Below are positions 10,035-18,079 of a DNA stretch of 42,844 bases, one piece after another. Position 1 is the first letter of the stretch. The number at the start of each line of letters is the position of its first letter. The position numbers were made by a program, and so were the translations under genes. The notes under the pieces were generated by a model that made no database searches, had not been told where the DNA came from, and saw only the letters and a list, made by a program, of their open reading frames with translations. Source of the DNA: Proteiniphilum sp. UBA5283 (GTDB lineage Bacteria > Bacteroidota > Bacteroidia > Bacteroidales > Dysgonomonadaceae); NCBI GenBank assembly GCA_002408485.1, contig DHSP01000024.1, positions 26,535 to 69,378 on the forward strand, read 5' to 3'.

Positions 10035-10060
10035 CAATATGATAGTTTTGTTGATCGGAA

Positions 10061-10078
10061 ATTCACCTGTCGGTGAAT
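10061..10078 (+). promoter_or_regulatory. Perfect hairpin near the predicted 5' end of the transcript
   Basis: ATTCACC and GGTGAAT form a 7-bp perfect stem around a TGTC loop. No T run follows, so it is not an ordinary terminator. It lies about 20 bases after the predicted start point and could be an operator or a 5' stabilising stem (inference). Confidence 0.45.
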
Positions 10079-10321
10079 AACAAATGGCAGCGTGGTTTTG
10101 CAAATACACGATTTATTCGGGAGTAGTCTATTTTGCAGCATCTCAGTCAAGTAGTGAGTGGTTTGTTAACATTTTGATGGTTTTTGGTTGGAAAGAGGTT
10201 CATGTATGCCGGGAGATAAGTGATAGAATAGTTTTTGATGTCAAACGTTCATCGGAATTTTATATTCTGCATTCAGTAATCATCTTGGATATTTGGTATA
10301 TAAAAATCAAAAAATCAAATC

Positions 10322-10621
10322 ATGAAAAAACCTCCGGAAATAAAAATTAATAAATTTCAACTGGCAGTATTGCTCGACAAAGTTAATAAAGAGTTTTACC
10401 ACTTTGTGATTGCAAACAGTGTTTACTGCTCAAACTGCAATGCTATTGCAGTGGAAGGAATAGAGGTAGATGAGGTATTCCTGACCGATTTGAATGATAT
10501 TAAGGTGCGCGGCAGATGCAGGGTTTGCAACGGAGAGGTTGCACGGCTTTTTGAATTTGGAAAAGATAGGGAGTTTTATGATAAAGCAAATAAGTTAAGG
10601 GATTTATCTTCTCTTACGTAG
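10322..10621 (+). CDS. Small protein with two CxxC pairs (zinc-ribbon-like)
   Basis: A 99-residue soluble protein of unknown function. Two CxxC pairs, C36/C39 and C66/C69, are separated by 26 residues, as in a zinc ribbon. The N-terminal 30 residues are probably helical (KFQLAVLLDKVNKEFYHFVI) and the C-terminal part is charged. I do not recognise a named family. The case for a real gene is the spaced cysteine pairs, the -7 element and long leader upstream, and a perfect-stem terminator 80 bases downstream. It appears to be transcribed alone. Confidence 0.7.
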   Translation: MKKPPEIKINKFQLAVLLDKVNKEFYHFVIANSVYCSNCNAIAVEGIEVDEVFLTDLNDIKVRGRCRVCNGEVARLFEFGKDREFYDKANKLRDLSSLT

Positions 10622-10700
10622 TATGCTAATCTATCCGGCTAAGTTGTTGCCATTGACTGCGGCAGTGAAAATACGGGATCGGCGAGTTATTAAATTCAAT

Positions 10701-10740
10701 AAAAACGTTGGGCTGGATTGTTTTGTGGCCCAACGTTTTT
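10701..10740. terminator. Bidirectional intrinsic terminator with a 13-bp perfect stem
   Basis: AAAAACGTTGGGC (10701-10713) is the exact reverse complement of GCCCAACGTTTTT (10728-10740), with a 14-base loop. The A-rich left arm and T-rich right arm allow it to work for both the plus-strand gene before it and the minus-strand gpmA after it. Confidence 0.92.
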
Positions 10741-10766
10741 GTATCATCAACAGGAAACTTTTTGGT

Positions 10767-11516
10767 TTACTTTGCTTTTCCCTGATTGGCAACAGCTTCC
10801 ATTAGTTTTCTGATCTCTTCGGGATCGCCGAGAAAGTAATCTTTCTGCAAGTTCATTTCGTCGTCGAATTCAAATACATAGGGAACCGCCGTCGGCAGGT
10901 TGAGACTCACAATCTCCTCGTCGGAGATGTTCTTCAAATGCTTGATAATACCTCGAAGGCTGTTGCCATGTGCAGCCACAATTGTTTCGTTGTATTTGGT
11001 CTTCATTTCCGGAACAATAACGTCGTTCCAATATGGCAGAATGCGCTCTACGGTATCTTTCAATGCTTCGGTGAGCGGCAGGTCGTTTTCACTCACTCCC
11101 TTGTAACGTGGATCCTGAAAGGGAGAGCGTTCGTCCTCTTTTTCGAGTGGCAACGGCGGTACATCGTAGCTACGTCGCCAGATGAGCACTTGTTCGTCGC
11201 CATACTTGGCAGCTGTTTCAGCCTTATTCAGTCCCTGCAGCATGCCGTAATGCTTTTCGTTCAGCCGCCAGGTTTTTTCCACCGGGATCCAGTCAAGATC
11301 CATCTCGTCAAGCACTACATTCAATGTTTTTACCGCTCTCTTCAGATAGGAAGTATACGCTTTTTCAAACTGGAAACCCTCTTTTTTCAGGTATTTGCCT
11401 GCTTTGTGGGCTTCCTCAATCCCTTTCTCGGTGAGGTCTACATCTGTCCAGCCTGTAAAACGGTTCTCCTTGTTCCAGGCACTCTCGCCGTGGCGAATTA
11501 AGACTACTTTTTTCAT
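10767..11516 (-). CDS. gpmA: 2,3-bisphosphoglycerate-dependent phosphoglycerate mutase
   Basis: A 249-residue cytoplasmic glycolytic enzyme interconverting 3- and 2-phosphoglycerate. The histidine-phosphatase motif RHGES is at residues 8-12, with the phosphorylated His at H9. E87 in WRLNEKHYGMLQGL is the expected proton donor, and H183 in AAHGNSLRG is the second catalytic His. The length matches the dPGM family (about 250). It is followed by a strong terminator. The upstream MATE gene on the same strand ends 67 bases before the gpmA start, so gpmA may have its own promoter or be read through. Confidence 0.96.
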   Translation of the reverse strand: MKKVVLIRHGESAWNKENRFTGWTDVDLTEKGIEEAHKAGKYLKKEGFQFEKAYTSYLKRAVKTLNVVLDEMDLDWIPVEKTWRLNEKHYGMLQGLNKAETAAKYGDEQVLIWRRSYDVPPLPLEKEDERSPFQDPRYKGVSENDLPLTEALKDTVERILPYWNDVIVPEMKTKYNETIVAAHGNSLRGIIKHLKNISDEEIVSLNLPTAVPYVFEFDDEMNLQKDYFLGDPEEIRKLMEAVANQGKAK

Positions 11517-11577
11517 ACACTGTTTTTAATATGATGGTAAATTGTGAATATCCTAATTAATTACATATCGGTTTGTA

Positions 11578-11585
11578 CAAAACTA
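11578..11585 (-). promoter_or_regulatory. Possible -7 element for gpmA
   Basis: On the minus strand TAGTTTTG fits TAnnTTTG, and its TAG is also the stop codon of the MATE gene. No -33 is evident, so this is tentative. Confidence 0.35.
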
Positions 11586-12986
11586 CATAAAATCGCTTAA
11601 AGTAGAACTATCGGCTGACATTTTTCTTGCTGTCTCCCGGGTCTCCATCCGCTTGAGATGGCGCAACTGGATCGAAAGCAGGTAGAGTGATAGCAAAGCT
11701 GCCAGGGTGTCGGAAACGGGCATTGCGATCCACAATCCGTCCAGTCCCCAGTGACGGGGAAAAAGGATAATGCCCGGGATAAGAAATATCAGCTGACGGC
11801 TCAGGCTCTGTATGATGGATTTGGCAGCGAAGCCGATGCTCTGGAAGAAACTGGAGGATACAATCTGAAAGCCTACCAGGGGCAGTGCTGCTATAGCAAT
11901 GCGGATACCTCTTCCGGTGATACTCAGTAGCTCGCTGTCGGAGGTGAATGCAGCGGCAAAGACTCCCGGAAAAAATACGCCAATCAGAAAGCCGGCAACA
12001 GTGATCAGCAAGGCTATCTTCAACGAATATAAAAGTGTCTCGCGTACTCTTTTGTAGTTGGCTGCTCCGTAGTTATAGCCTATGATTGGTTGCGTGCCCT
12101 GGTTGAGCCCCATGATCACCATCAGGAAGATCATCAGCACGGTGTTGATGATACCGTAGGCTCCTACCGCCAGGTCTCCTCCGTAATGCAAGAGGGAGGT
12201 ATTCATTAGCACTGCCACACCGGAAGCTGCTACCTGCATGCTGAAAGGCGACATCCCGATGGAAACGATGGAGGCAATGATCTTCTTGTTGAGGCGGATA
12301 TTTTTCCAACGCAGACGGATCAGGCTGCTCTCCTGCAAAAAATGATGCATTACAAACAGCATTCCGATAAACATGGAAATCACGGTAGCCCATGCTACAC
12401 CCTTAATCCCCAGATCAAAGCCATACAAAAAAACCGGCGTGAGGATAATACTGAAAACGGCGCCGATGAGCATGGTGATCATCGCTTTCTTCGGATATCC
12501 CGAAGAACGCATCATCGCATTGAAATTATAACAAAGGCTCACAAATACATTTCCAAGCAGTACAATTTGCAGATAATCTCGTGCATAGGGGAGTGTGAGT
12601 TCGCTGGCTCCGAATGCCCGTAAAATGGGATCGAGGTATATCATGAAAAGGGTGATGAAGATGGCATTCAGAATTACTGTCAGAAGCAGTGAGTTGCCCA
12701 GTATCTTTTCCGATGTTTCCTTGTCTCTTTTTCCCAGACTGATGGAGATGCGGGCTGCCGCACCGGAGCCTACAAGCATGCCCAGCGAGGAGGTAAGATT
12801 CATTACGGGGAAGGTGATGGCCAACCCTGAAATTGCCAGTGCTCCGACACCCTGCCCGATAAAAATGCGCCCTATCACGTTGTACAAGGCGGTGACCACC
12901 GTCCCTACAATGCCCGGAAGCGCGTAATCCCAGACAAGTTTACTGATCTTTTTTGTCTGGAATTCAAGTTCTTTGTTTGTTTGCAA
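11583..12986 (-). CDS. MATE-family multidrug/sodium-coupled efflux transporter
   Basis: A 467-residue membrane protein with about 12 hydrophobic segments in two similar halves, typical of MATE proteins. Family features are WDYALPGIVGTVVTALYNVIGRIFIG at the start of helix 1 (read as separate short blocks) and GLNQGTQPIIGYNYGA at the start of the second half. Members export cationic drugs or other small compounds in exchange for sodium or protons. The start codon has a cytoplasmic N-tail (MQTNKELEFQTKKISK) normal for the family. It is transcribed divergently from the DUF2851 gene with a 207-base gap, and its own -7 element is at 13085-13092. The substrate is unknown. Confidence 0.93.
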   Translation of the reverse strand: MQTNKELEFQTKKISKLVWDYALPGIVGTVVTALYNVIGRIFIGQGVGALAISGLAITFPVMNLTSSLGMLVGSGAAARISISLGKRDKETSEKILGNSLLLTVILNAIFITLFMIYLDPILRAFGASELTLPYARDYLQIVLLGNVFVSLCYNFNAMMRSSGYPKKAMITMLIGAVFSIILTPVFLYGFDLGIKGVAWATVISMFIGMLFVMHHFLQESSLIRLRWKNIRLNKKIIASIVSIGMSPFSMQVAASGVAVLMNTSLLHYGGDLAVGAYGIINTVLMIFLMVIMGLNQGTQPIIGYNYGAANYKRVRETLLYSLKIALLITVAGFLIGVFFPGVFAAAFTSDSELLSITGRGIRIAIAALPLVGFQIVSSSFFQSIGFAAKSIIQSLSRQLIFLIPGIILFPRHWGLDGLWIAMPVSDTLAALLSLYLLSIQLRHLKRMETRETARKMSADSSTLSDFM

Positions 12987-13084
12987 AATGGATGTAATGT
13001 AATAACCTTTTATCTTGTAGTCCTTTCCGGATACAATGGGTTTACTTGCTGTGAGTAAACCGTACCCGGAAATGACAAACTTTG

Positions 13085-13092
13085 CAAAGTTA
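13085..13092 (-). promoter_or_regulatory. -7 promoter element for the MATE gene
   Basis: Minus-strand TAACTTTG followed by C matches TAnnTTTG. It gives a leader of about 90 bases. Confidence 0.5.
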
Positions 13093-13137
13093 GTGAAAAT
13101 CCAGCATATCTGCCGATATTTTGCAATGACTTTTAAG

Positions 13138-13177
13138 ACAGCATGTTTGCTGTTTTGGATAATTAATTTTATTTTTG
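13138..13177 (+). promoter_or_regulatory. Possible promoter of the DUF2851 gene with an overlapping small hairpin
   Basis: TATTTTTG (13170-13177) fits the -7 consensus, and TTTG (13146-13149) lies 20 bases upstream as a possible -33. The -33 falls inside a short inverted repeat, ACAGCA-TGTT-TGCTGT (13138-13153). Transcription would start about 10 bases before the ATG. Confidence 0.4.
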
Positions 13178-13193
13178 GATTTTAAACCTGAAA

Positions 13194-14486
13194 ATGATGG
13201 GTACCAAAGAAGAACTCTTGCATTATGTGTGGAAGTACAAACTCTTGCCCCCGTCGTCACTCAAAACGATAGAGGGGCAAAAGGTGGAGGTGATTGACCC
13301 TGGTATGCACAACAGCGATGCCGGCCCTGACTTCTTTAATGCGAAGGTGAAAATTGGGGATAAAGTATGGGCTGGTAATGTGGAGATTCATCGTTCTTCC
13401 GATGAATGGGTGAAGCATGGGCATCAAAATGATAAAGCATATAATTCCGTCATTTTACATCTTTCAGAGAGAGTGAATGCCCTGGTGACGAACCAAAGAG
13501 GGTTGCGAATACCACAGTGCCTGATCATCGTACCGGAGAATATTCGCAACAATGCAGATTACCTCCTGTTTAGCCGTAGTCAAATTCCCTGTAAGAAGTT
13601 CCTTTCTACCCTGCCTGTGCCTATGTTGTCTTCCTATCTCAGCGCACTCTCTGTGGAGCGACTGGAGCGGAAAATAAACGACATCTATGTTCATCTGGAG
13701 CGGTTCAGTCACTCCTGGGATGAAGTATTTTATGTGCTGTTGACGCGCAATTTCGGCTTTGGGCTAAATACTGTTGAATTTGAGAATCTTGCCTTGTCGC
13801 TTCCTTTCAGATACATACTGCGGCACAACGACAATCTTTTTCAGGTAGAGGCACTGATGTTTGGGCAGGCAGGAATGTTGGAAGATGATAGGCTGGATGA
13901 CAACTACTACAATCGGTTACAAAAGGAATATTCTTTTCTGAAAGCTAAATACAAACTGAAAAACAGGCAGGGGTTTCTTTTGAAAAGTATGAGAGCTCGT
14001 CCCCGGTCATTTCCACAGATACGCATTGCACAGCTGGCAGCACTGTTACAACAGTCGGGCCGTCTCTTCTCTCTTATCCTGGAAAATGAAGAGCTTCATC
14101 AGCTTCGTGCACTTTTTCAAGCTGATCCTTCCGATTATTGGAAGACGCACTACAGTTTCGGGAAAACATCTCCGAAATCCGGGAAGCAGCTGGGCAAGGC
14201 TTCGCAGAATATCCTGCTCATCAACACGGTTGCGCCTCTGTTATTTGCTTACGGAAAGAAAACAGACACTACGACATATTGTGACAGGGCTATTCATCTG
14301 TTGGAGTCGATGAAGCCGGAAAGGAACAATGTTGTAGACGAATTTGCCGGAACAGGGATTGTTCCCAGGCATGCCCTTGACTCCCAGGCGCTAATCCAGC
14401 TGCGTAAAGAGTATTGCGATACCCGAAAATGTCTCTATTGCCGAATAGGACACAGGTTGCTCACAACAGTCCATGACGGCAAGTAA
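13194..14486 (+). CDS. DUF2851 family protein
   Basis: A 430-residue soluble protein that I recognise as DUF2851, a family common in Bacteroidota with no established function. The conserved N-terminal block is around residues 30-100: GMHNSDAGPDFFNAKV, then WAGNVEIHRSSDEWVKHGH, then D-x-AYNSVILHL. The layout of D, E-I-H and D-x-x-Y-N recalls a metal-binding nuclease-like core, but that is only a suggestion. The C-terminus has a small cysteine cluster (EYCDTRKCLYCRIG). The start at 13194 or the next codon (ATG-ATG) is equally possible. It seems to be a single-gene unit divergent from the MATE gene. Confidence 0.85.
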   Translation: MMGTKEELLHYVWKYKLLPPSSLKTIEGQKVEVIDPGMHNSDAGPDFFNAKVKIGDKVWAGNVEIHRSSDEWVKHGHQNDKAYNSVILHLSERVNALVTNQRGLRIPQCLIIVPENIRNNADYLLFSRSQIPCKKFLSTLPVPMLSSYLSALSVERLERKINDIYVHLERFSHSWDEVFYVLLTRNFGFGLNTVEFENLALSLPFRYILRHNDNLFQVEALMFGQAGMLEDDRLDDNYYNRLQKEYSFLKAKYKLKNRQGFLLKSMRARPRSFPQIRIAQLAALLQQSGRLFSLILENEELHQLRALFQADPSDYWKTHYSFGKTSPKSGKQLGKASQNILLINTVAPLLFAYGKKTDTTTYCDRAIHLLESMKPERNNVVDEFAGTGIVPRHALDSQALIQLRKEYCDTRKCLYCRIGHRLLTTVHDGK

Positions 14487-14604
14487 ACTCGCTTTCGATT
14501 CATTGCTTGTCGAAAATAGCTCAAATGTTTCATTTTGGTCAATTTCTCGTAACGGCAAAATGTAAATAAATTTATCTTCTGCTCGTTACTTAACGAAATC
14601 GTTG

Positions 14605-14612
14605 TACTTTTG
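14605..14612 (+). promoter_or_regulatory. -7 promoter element before the Ig-like lipoprotein
   Basis: TACTTTTG followed by C matches TAnnTTTG. Predicted initiation near 14619 leaves a leader of about 75 bases to the ATG at 14693. Confidence 0.55.
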
Positions 14613-14692
14613 CACAGTGAAACAGGAACATGCATTCTGAAGAGCACATTCACTTAAAAGGCATTCAGAGATGTTCGTTCAAAATCGGTAAC

Positions 14693-16669
14693 ATGCAGAA
14701 TAAAATTATATCACTGTTTTCTTTTCTCTTTCTGGCGGTATTGGGCATTGTTTTGTTTCAGTCCTGCGCAAACATGGCAGCTCCAACGGGAGGAGCCTAC
14801 GATGTGGATCCTCCTAAAGTGAGACGCGCTACGCCTGACTTTCATTCGCTGAATACTACTCCTTCGAGGATTGAGATTGAGTTTGATGAAAATATCAAGA
14901 TCAAATCGCCTGCAGAGAAGGTGATCATTACCCCACCTCAACAAACTATGCCGGTGATACGGTCGGTCGGGAAAAAGGCAGTAGTGGAGCTGAAAGACGA
15001 GCTGTTGCCCAATACGACCTATACCATCGACTTTACCGATGCCATTGCCGATAACAACGAAGAGAATCCCATAGAAAATTTTGTTTTTTCCTTCTCTACG
15101 GGTAGTCAGCTTGATACCCTCTCCATCTCCGGAAAAGTGCTTACTGCGCAAAATCTTGAACCAGTACCGGGAACCTACGTGGGAATTCATTCCAATTTCG
15201 ATGATACGGTATTTACCCGTGTACCCTTCGAGCGCATATCGCGTACCGACTCAAGGGGTAATTTCACGGTACGGGGGATGGCCCCCGGGAAGTATAAGGT
15301 GTTTGCTCTGGGCGACCTGAACAGGGATTACAAATATGATAATCCGCAGGAAACCATCGCCTTTCTCGATTCCATTGTCGTCCCCACCACCATGCCTGCC
15401 GTGCGGCAGGATACGGTGTTTGTGGACAGCCTTACCATCGATACAATCCGCACTATCCAATATACCCGTTTTTTGCCGGACGACCTGTTGTTGCGATCTT
15501 TTCAATCAGATTTCCAGCGACAATATCTGCAAAAACATGAACGAACCGAACCGCATAAGCTTACACTGCTTTTTGCCGCTCCCACGGAAATGCCCGTCTT
15601 CAGCCTGTTGCAGCCTGAGGTGACACGCGACGACTGGTATGTGATGGAGCGGAGTGCCAAAAACGATACGTTGATGCTCTGGATTACCGACTCTCTCATT
15701 TATCAGCAGGATTCCATCAGGATGAAAATCAATTATATCCGTACCGACTCTCTCAATCGGAATTATACCGAAACCGATACGCTCAGTTTCAATATCCGTA
15801 AATCGGCACGCGACAGGCGCGCGGAAAAAAAGAACGAAGGCAAGGAAGAAGGCGATAAGGAAAAAGAGATCCGATTTCTGGGAATCAACAGCAATGTGCA
15901 GTCCACTTTTGAATTATACAGCCCTCTGAGAATTGAGTTTGAGCAGCCTGTGGTGCGCTTCGATTCCTCTTATGTGCAGCTGATGATCGCAGTTGACTCT
16001 TTGTTTGAGCCTGTCCCGTTCCGTGTGGAACCCGACTCGCTGAATCCCCGGAAAGTGACCCTGAGACCTCGTTGGGAACCCGGAGGAAAATATACGTTGA
16101 CGGTTGACTCGGCCGTTCTAATCAGTCATTATGGACTTTGGAACAATAAGTACGAGCAGTCGTTTACGGTGAAGCCCTTGGATCAGTACGGCAATCTCGA
16201 AATAAGCATCAGCGGTTTACCCGAAGGCAAGGCGGCTTTTGTGGAACTGTTGGACAAGTCGGATAAACCATTTCGAAAAAGCCACGTCAAAAGAAACGTG
16301 GCAAGATTTCAGGACCTTCCTCCGGGTGAGATCTACGCACGGCTGGTAGTTGACGAAAACGGAGATGGGTTATGGACGACCGGTAATTATGAAGAAAATC
16401 GACAACCTGAAGAGGTCTTTTATTATCCGGGTAAATGGTTGATCCGTGCTTATTCCGATCATATGGAAGAATGGCAATTAGATGCTGTTCCGGTGATACG
16501 CCAAAAGCCTCTGGAAATTACGAAGAACAAACCGGAAGAGAAAAAACGAAGAGATCTGAACAGGGAGAGAGAAAACCAGAAACAAAACCAGCAGAACTCA
16601 CCCTTCGGTTTAGGAGGAAACCGCGGAGGAGGTGCTTCCGGTATGCAACAAATGGGAGGAATGCGATAG
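14693..16669 (+). CDS. Ig-like (Big_5/SbsA-type) domain lipoprotein
   Basis: A lipoprotein of about 658 residues. From the ATG at 14693 it starts MQNKIISLFSFLF and has a lipobox LFQSC, which argues against the ATG at 14630 that would add 21 residues before the signal peptide. The first domain (about 40-140) has the Ig-like Big_5 pattern VRRATPDFHSLNTTPS, then IEIEFDENIKI, then LLPNTTYTIDFTDAI. A carnivore-type regulatory-like domain follows (SGKVLTAQNLEPVPG to GKYKVFALGDLNRDYKYD). The C-terminal tail is charged, then Gly-, Gln- and Met-rich. Proteins of this type are common in Bacteroidota envelopes; the function is not known. The DUF3108 gene follows after 27 bases, and the two probably share a transcript. 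Confidence 0.82.
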   Translation: MQNKIISLFSFLFLAVLGIVLFQSCANMAAPTGGAYDVDPPKVRRATPDFHSLNTTPSRIEIEFDENIKIKSPAEKVIITPPQQTMPVIRSVGKKAVVELKDELLPNTTYTIDFTDAIADNNEENPIENFVFSFSTGSQLDTLSISGKVLTAQNLEPVPGTYVGIHSNFDDTVFTRVPFERISRTDSRGNFTVRGMAPGKYKVFALGDLNRDYKYDNPQETIAFLDSIVVPTTMPAVRQDTVFVDSLTIDTIRTIQYTRFLPDDLLLRSFQSDFQRQYLQKHERTEPHKLTLLFAAPTEMPVFSLLQPEVTRDDWYVMERSAKNDTLMLWITDSLIYQQDSIRMKINYIRTDSLNRNYTETDTLSFNIRKSARDRRAEKKNEGKEEGDKEKEIRFLGINSNVQSTFELYSPLRIEFEQPVVRFDSSYVQLMIAVDSLFEPVPFRVEPDSLNPRKVTLRPRWEPGGKYTLTVDSAVLISHYGLWNNKYEQSFTVKPLDQYGNLEISISGLPEGKAAFVELLDKSDKPFRKSHVKRNVARFQDLPPGEIYARLVVDENGDGLWTTGNYEENRQPEEVFYYPGKWLIRAYSDHMEEWQLDAVPVIRQKPLEITKNKPEEKKRRDLNRERENQKQNQQNSPFGLGGNRGGGASGMQQMGGMR

Positions 16670-16696
16670 CTGCTGAAAATGGTTCACTAAAAAAAA

Positions 16697-17503
16697 ATGA
16701 AAATGCAAAAAAAATATTTGATTCTATCAACCCTATTACTTTCTTTTTTGAGTTTACAGTGCGCAAATGCACAGTGTAAGCTTACAAATACTGCTTTCAC
16801 GAGCGGAGAAAGTATCCAGTACGATCTCTATTTCAGCTATGGTATCCTCAATGCCCGGGCAGGTAGAGGCTCGCTTTCGGTTACGGAAGCCAACTACCGG
16901 GGAGAGAATGCTTACAAGACCGTGATGATGCTCAACACGTCCGGGCTGGCGGGCAGCCTGTATACGGTACACGATACACTTACGTCGTACATCGATCATA
17001 ACCTGCGTCCTTTGCTTTTTACAAAAGAAGCATTTGAAGGAAAAGACTACTCCGTGGAGCGGCAGGCATTTACCTACAAGGGTAATGAAATTAGTATCCG
17101 CGCGCTCCGCAACTGGAATGGGAAAGAACTTTTTGATGAGGTGGTTACGACAAGTCAGTGTACCTATGACTACCTCTCGGTGATCTCTTATGTTCGGAAC
17201 CTGGATTATACAGGCATGAAGCCGGGTGACAGGCATTTTATACAGTTTATTTCAGGCAGAAGGCCTGTGGATATGTACGTGAATTATCTGGGAACGTCAT
17301 TGATAAAAGCAAATAACGGTAAAACCTATGAAGTGATGAACATCTCCATGACCATTCACGACGATGCTTTCACCAACCCAAAAGAATCGCTCAGGGCATC
17401 GCTGACAAACGATAAGAATCGCATTCCCGTGATTATCAACACCAACCTTAAGATCGGTTCTGTGAGGGCAGTCTTGCAGGAGGTTGCGGGAATGAGACAC
17501 TGA
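16697..17503 (+). CDS. DUF3108 domain-containing exported protein
   Basis: A 268-residue protein with a cleavable signal peptide (KKYLILSTLLLSFLSLQCANA). The mature part begins with the DUF3108 pattern: SGESIQYDLYFSYGILNARAG, GSLAGSLYTVHDTLTSYID-like region, and KDYSVERQAFTYKGNEI. It is a predicted periplasmic beta-sandwich protein. DUF3108 proteins have no firmly assigned reaction. A second ATG two codons later could also be used. It lies 27 bases after the Ig-like lipoprotein and 50 bases before the ABM-like gene, so it belongs to a small envelope gene cluster. Confidence 0.85.
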   Translation: MKMQKKYLILSTLLLSFLSLQCANAQCKLTNTAFTSGESIQYDLYFSYGILNARAGRGSLSVTEANYRGENAYKTVMMLNTSGLAGSLYTVHDTLTSYIDHNLRPLLFTKEAFEGKDYSVERQAFTYKGNEISIRALRNWNGKELFDEVVTTSQCTYDYLSVISYVRNLDYTGMKPGDRHFIQFISGRRPVDMYVNYLGTSLIKANNGKTYEVMNISMTIHDDAFTNPKESLRASLTNDKNRIPVIINTNLKIGSVRAVLQEVAGMRH

Positions 17504-17553
17504 TTTTAAATGGACGTTCATTCGTGTAGCACATTTTATTAATTATTCATTGT

Positions 17554-17964
17554 ATGAGGAAACAAGCTGTACTTTTTTGCATGGTGATGAGTTTAGCCCT
17601 CATGGGCTATATTACACAGGGGAAGGCGCAAAATGCGGAAGGTCCCTATGTGCTTATTATGGAGTTCTCTTTCGATGAACAGAATGTAGACAGCGCCATT
17701 GACCTTCTTCTTGAAGTGCAGGCGCTTACACTCGAGCAGGAAGAGGGTTGTCTGATTTATGACGTGCTGTTGAGCGAAGATGACCCCAATACCGTCTTTC
17801 TTTATGAAAGCTATGATAGCGCAGCTGCCTATAAAGTGCATGAAAACAGCGCTTACTACAAATCAATCGTGGTGAAAAAACTTACCCCGCTGATAAAAAA
17901 AACGAAGAAAGTAAAAGTGATCCCATTGAATCTTCAGGGGGATTTGTTGGATGAAGAACTATAA
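17554..17964 (+). CDS. Exported antibiotic-biosynthesis-monooxygenase (ABM) fold protein
   Basis: A 136-residue protein with a signal peptide (residues 1 to about 25, ending GKAQ) and a dimeric alpha/beta-barrel ABM domain. Family features are LIMEFSF on the first strand, EEGCLIYDVLL, then FLYESYDSAAAYKVHENSAYYK. Cytoplasmic relatives (YgiN type) act on quinols or break down small aromatics, or have no known substrate. Export of such a domain is less usual. No catalytic role can be assigned. The gap to rex is 115 bases and includes the rex promoter, so this gene closes the preceding cluster. Confidence 0.82.
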   Translation: MRKQAVLFCMVMSLALMGYITQGKAQNAEGPYVLIMEFSFDEQNVDSAIDLLLEVQALTLEQEEGCLIYDVLLSEDDPNTVFLYESYDSAAAYKVHENSAYYKSIVVKKLTPLIKKTKKVKVIPLNLQGDLLDEEL

Positions 17965-18039
17965 ATCTCTCTGAATGGGATATAATTAAAGAAATTTGTC
18001 TTTATATAGAGTTTAAAATTCCCAAAAATCTCCGAAAAG

Positions 18040-18059
18040 AACGTATCTTTGTGTACGTT
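18040..18059 (+). promoter_or_regulatory. rex promoter -7 element inside an inverted repeat
   Basis: The -7 element TATCTTTG (18044-18051) is flanked by AACGTA (18040-18045) and TACGTT (18054-18059), a perfect 6-bp inverted repeat with an 8-base spacer. This would place a dimeric regulator directly over the promoter. It does not match the classical Rex operator (TTGTGAA-type), so the regulator is unknown. Confidence 0.5.
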
Positions 18060-18079
18060 ATCGTTAATTATGCAAAGGT

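Larger units (their letters stand above)
9799..10321. other. 523-base intergenic region with a promoter and repeated TTCAC/GTGAA half-sites
   Basis: No convincing gene is seen. The stretch holds a small hairpin, ACTTAT-TTTG-ATAAGT (9906-9921), an interrupted inverted repeat AGTGAA/TTCACT (9919-9924 and 9935-9940), a strong -7 element (10027-10034), and a hairpin at 10061-10078. The remaining ~240 bases before the next start codon form a long untranslated leader. A possible 88-codon frame at 10084-10350 overlaps the next gene by 29 bases and resembles no family I know. Confidence 0.5.

Noticed and set aside
10084..10350. An 88-codon frame upstream of the four-cysteine gene
   Set aside because: It overlaps the next gene by 29 bases, shows no family resemblance, and has an unlikely composition. 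More probably an untranslated leader.
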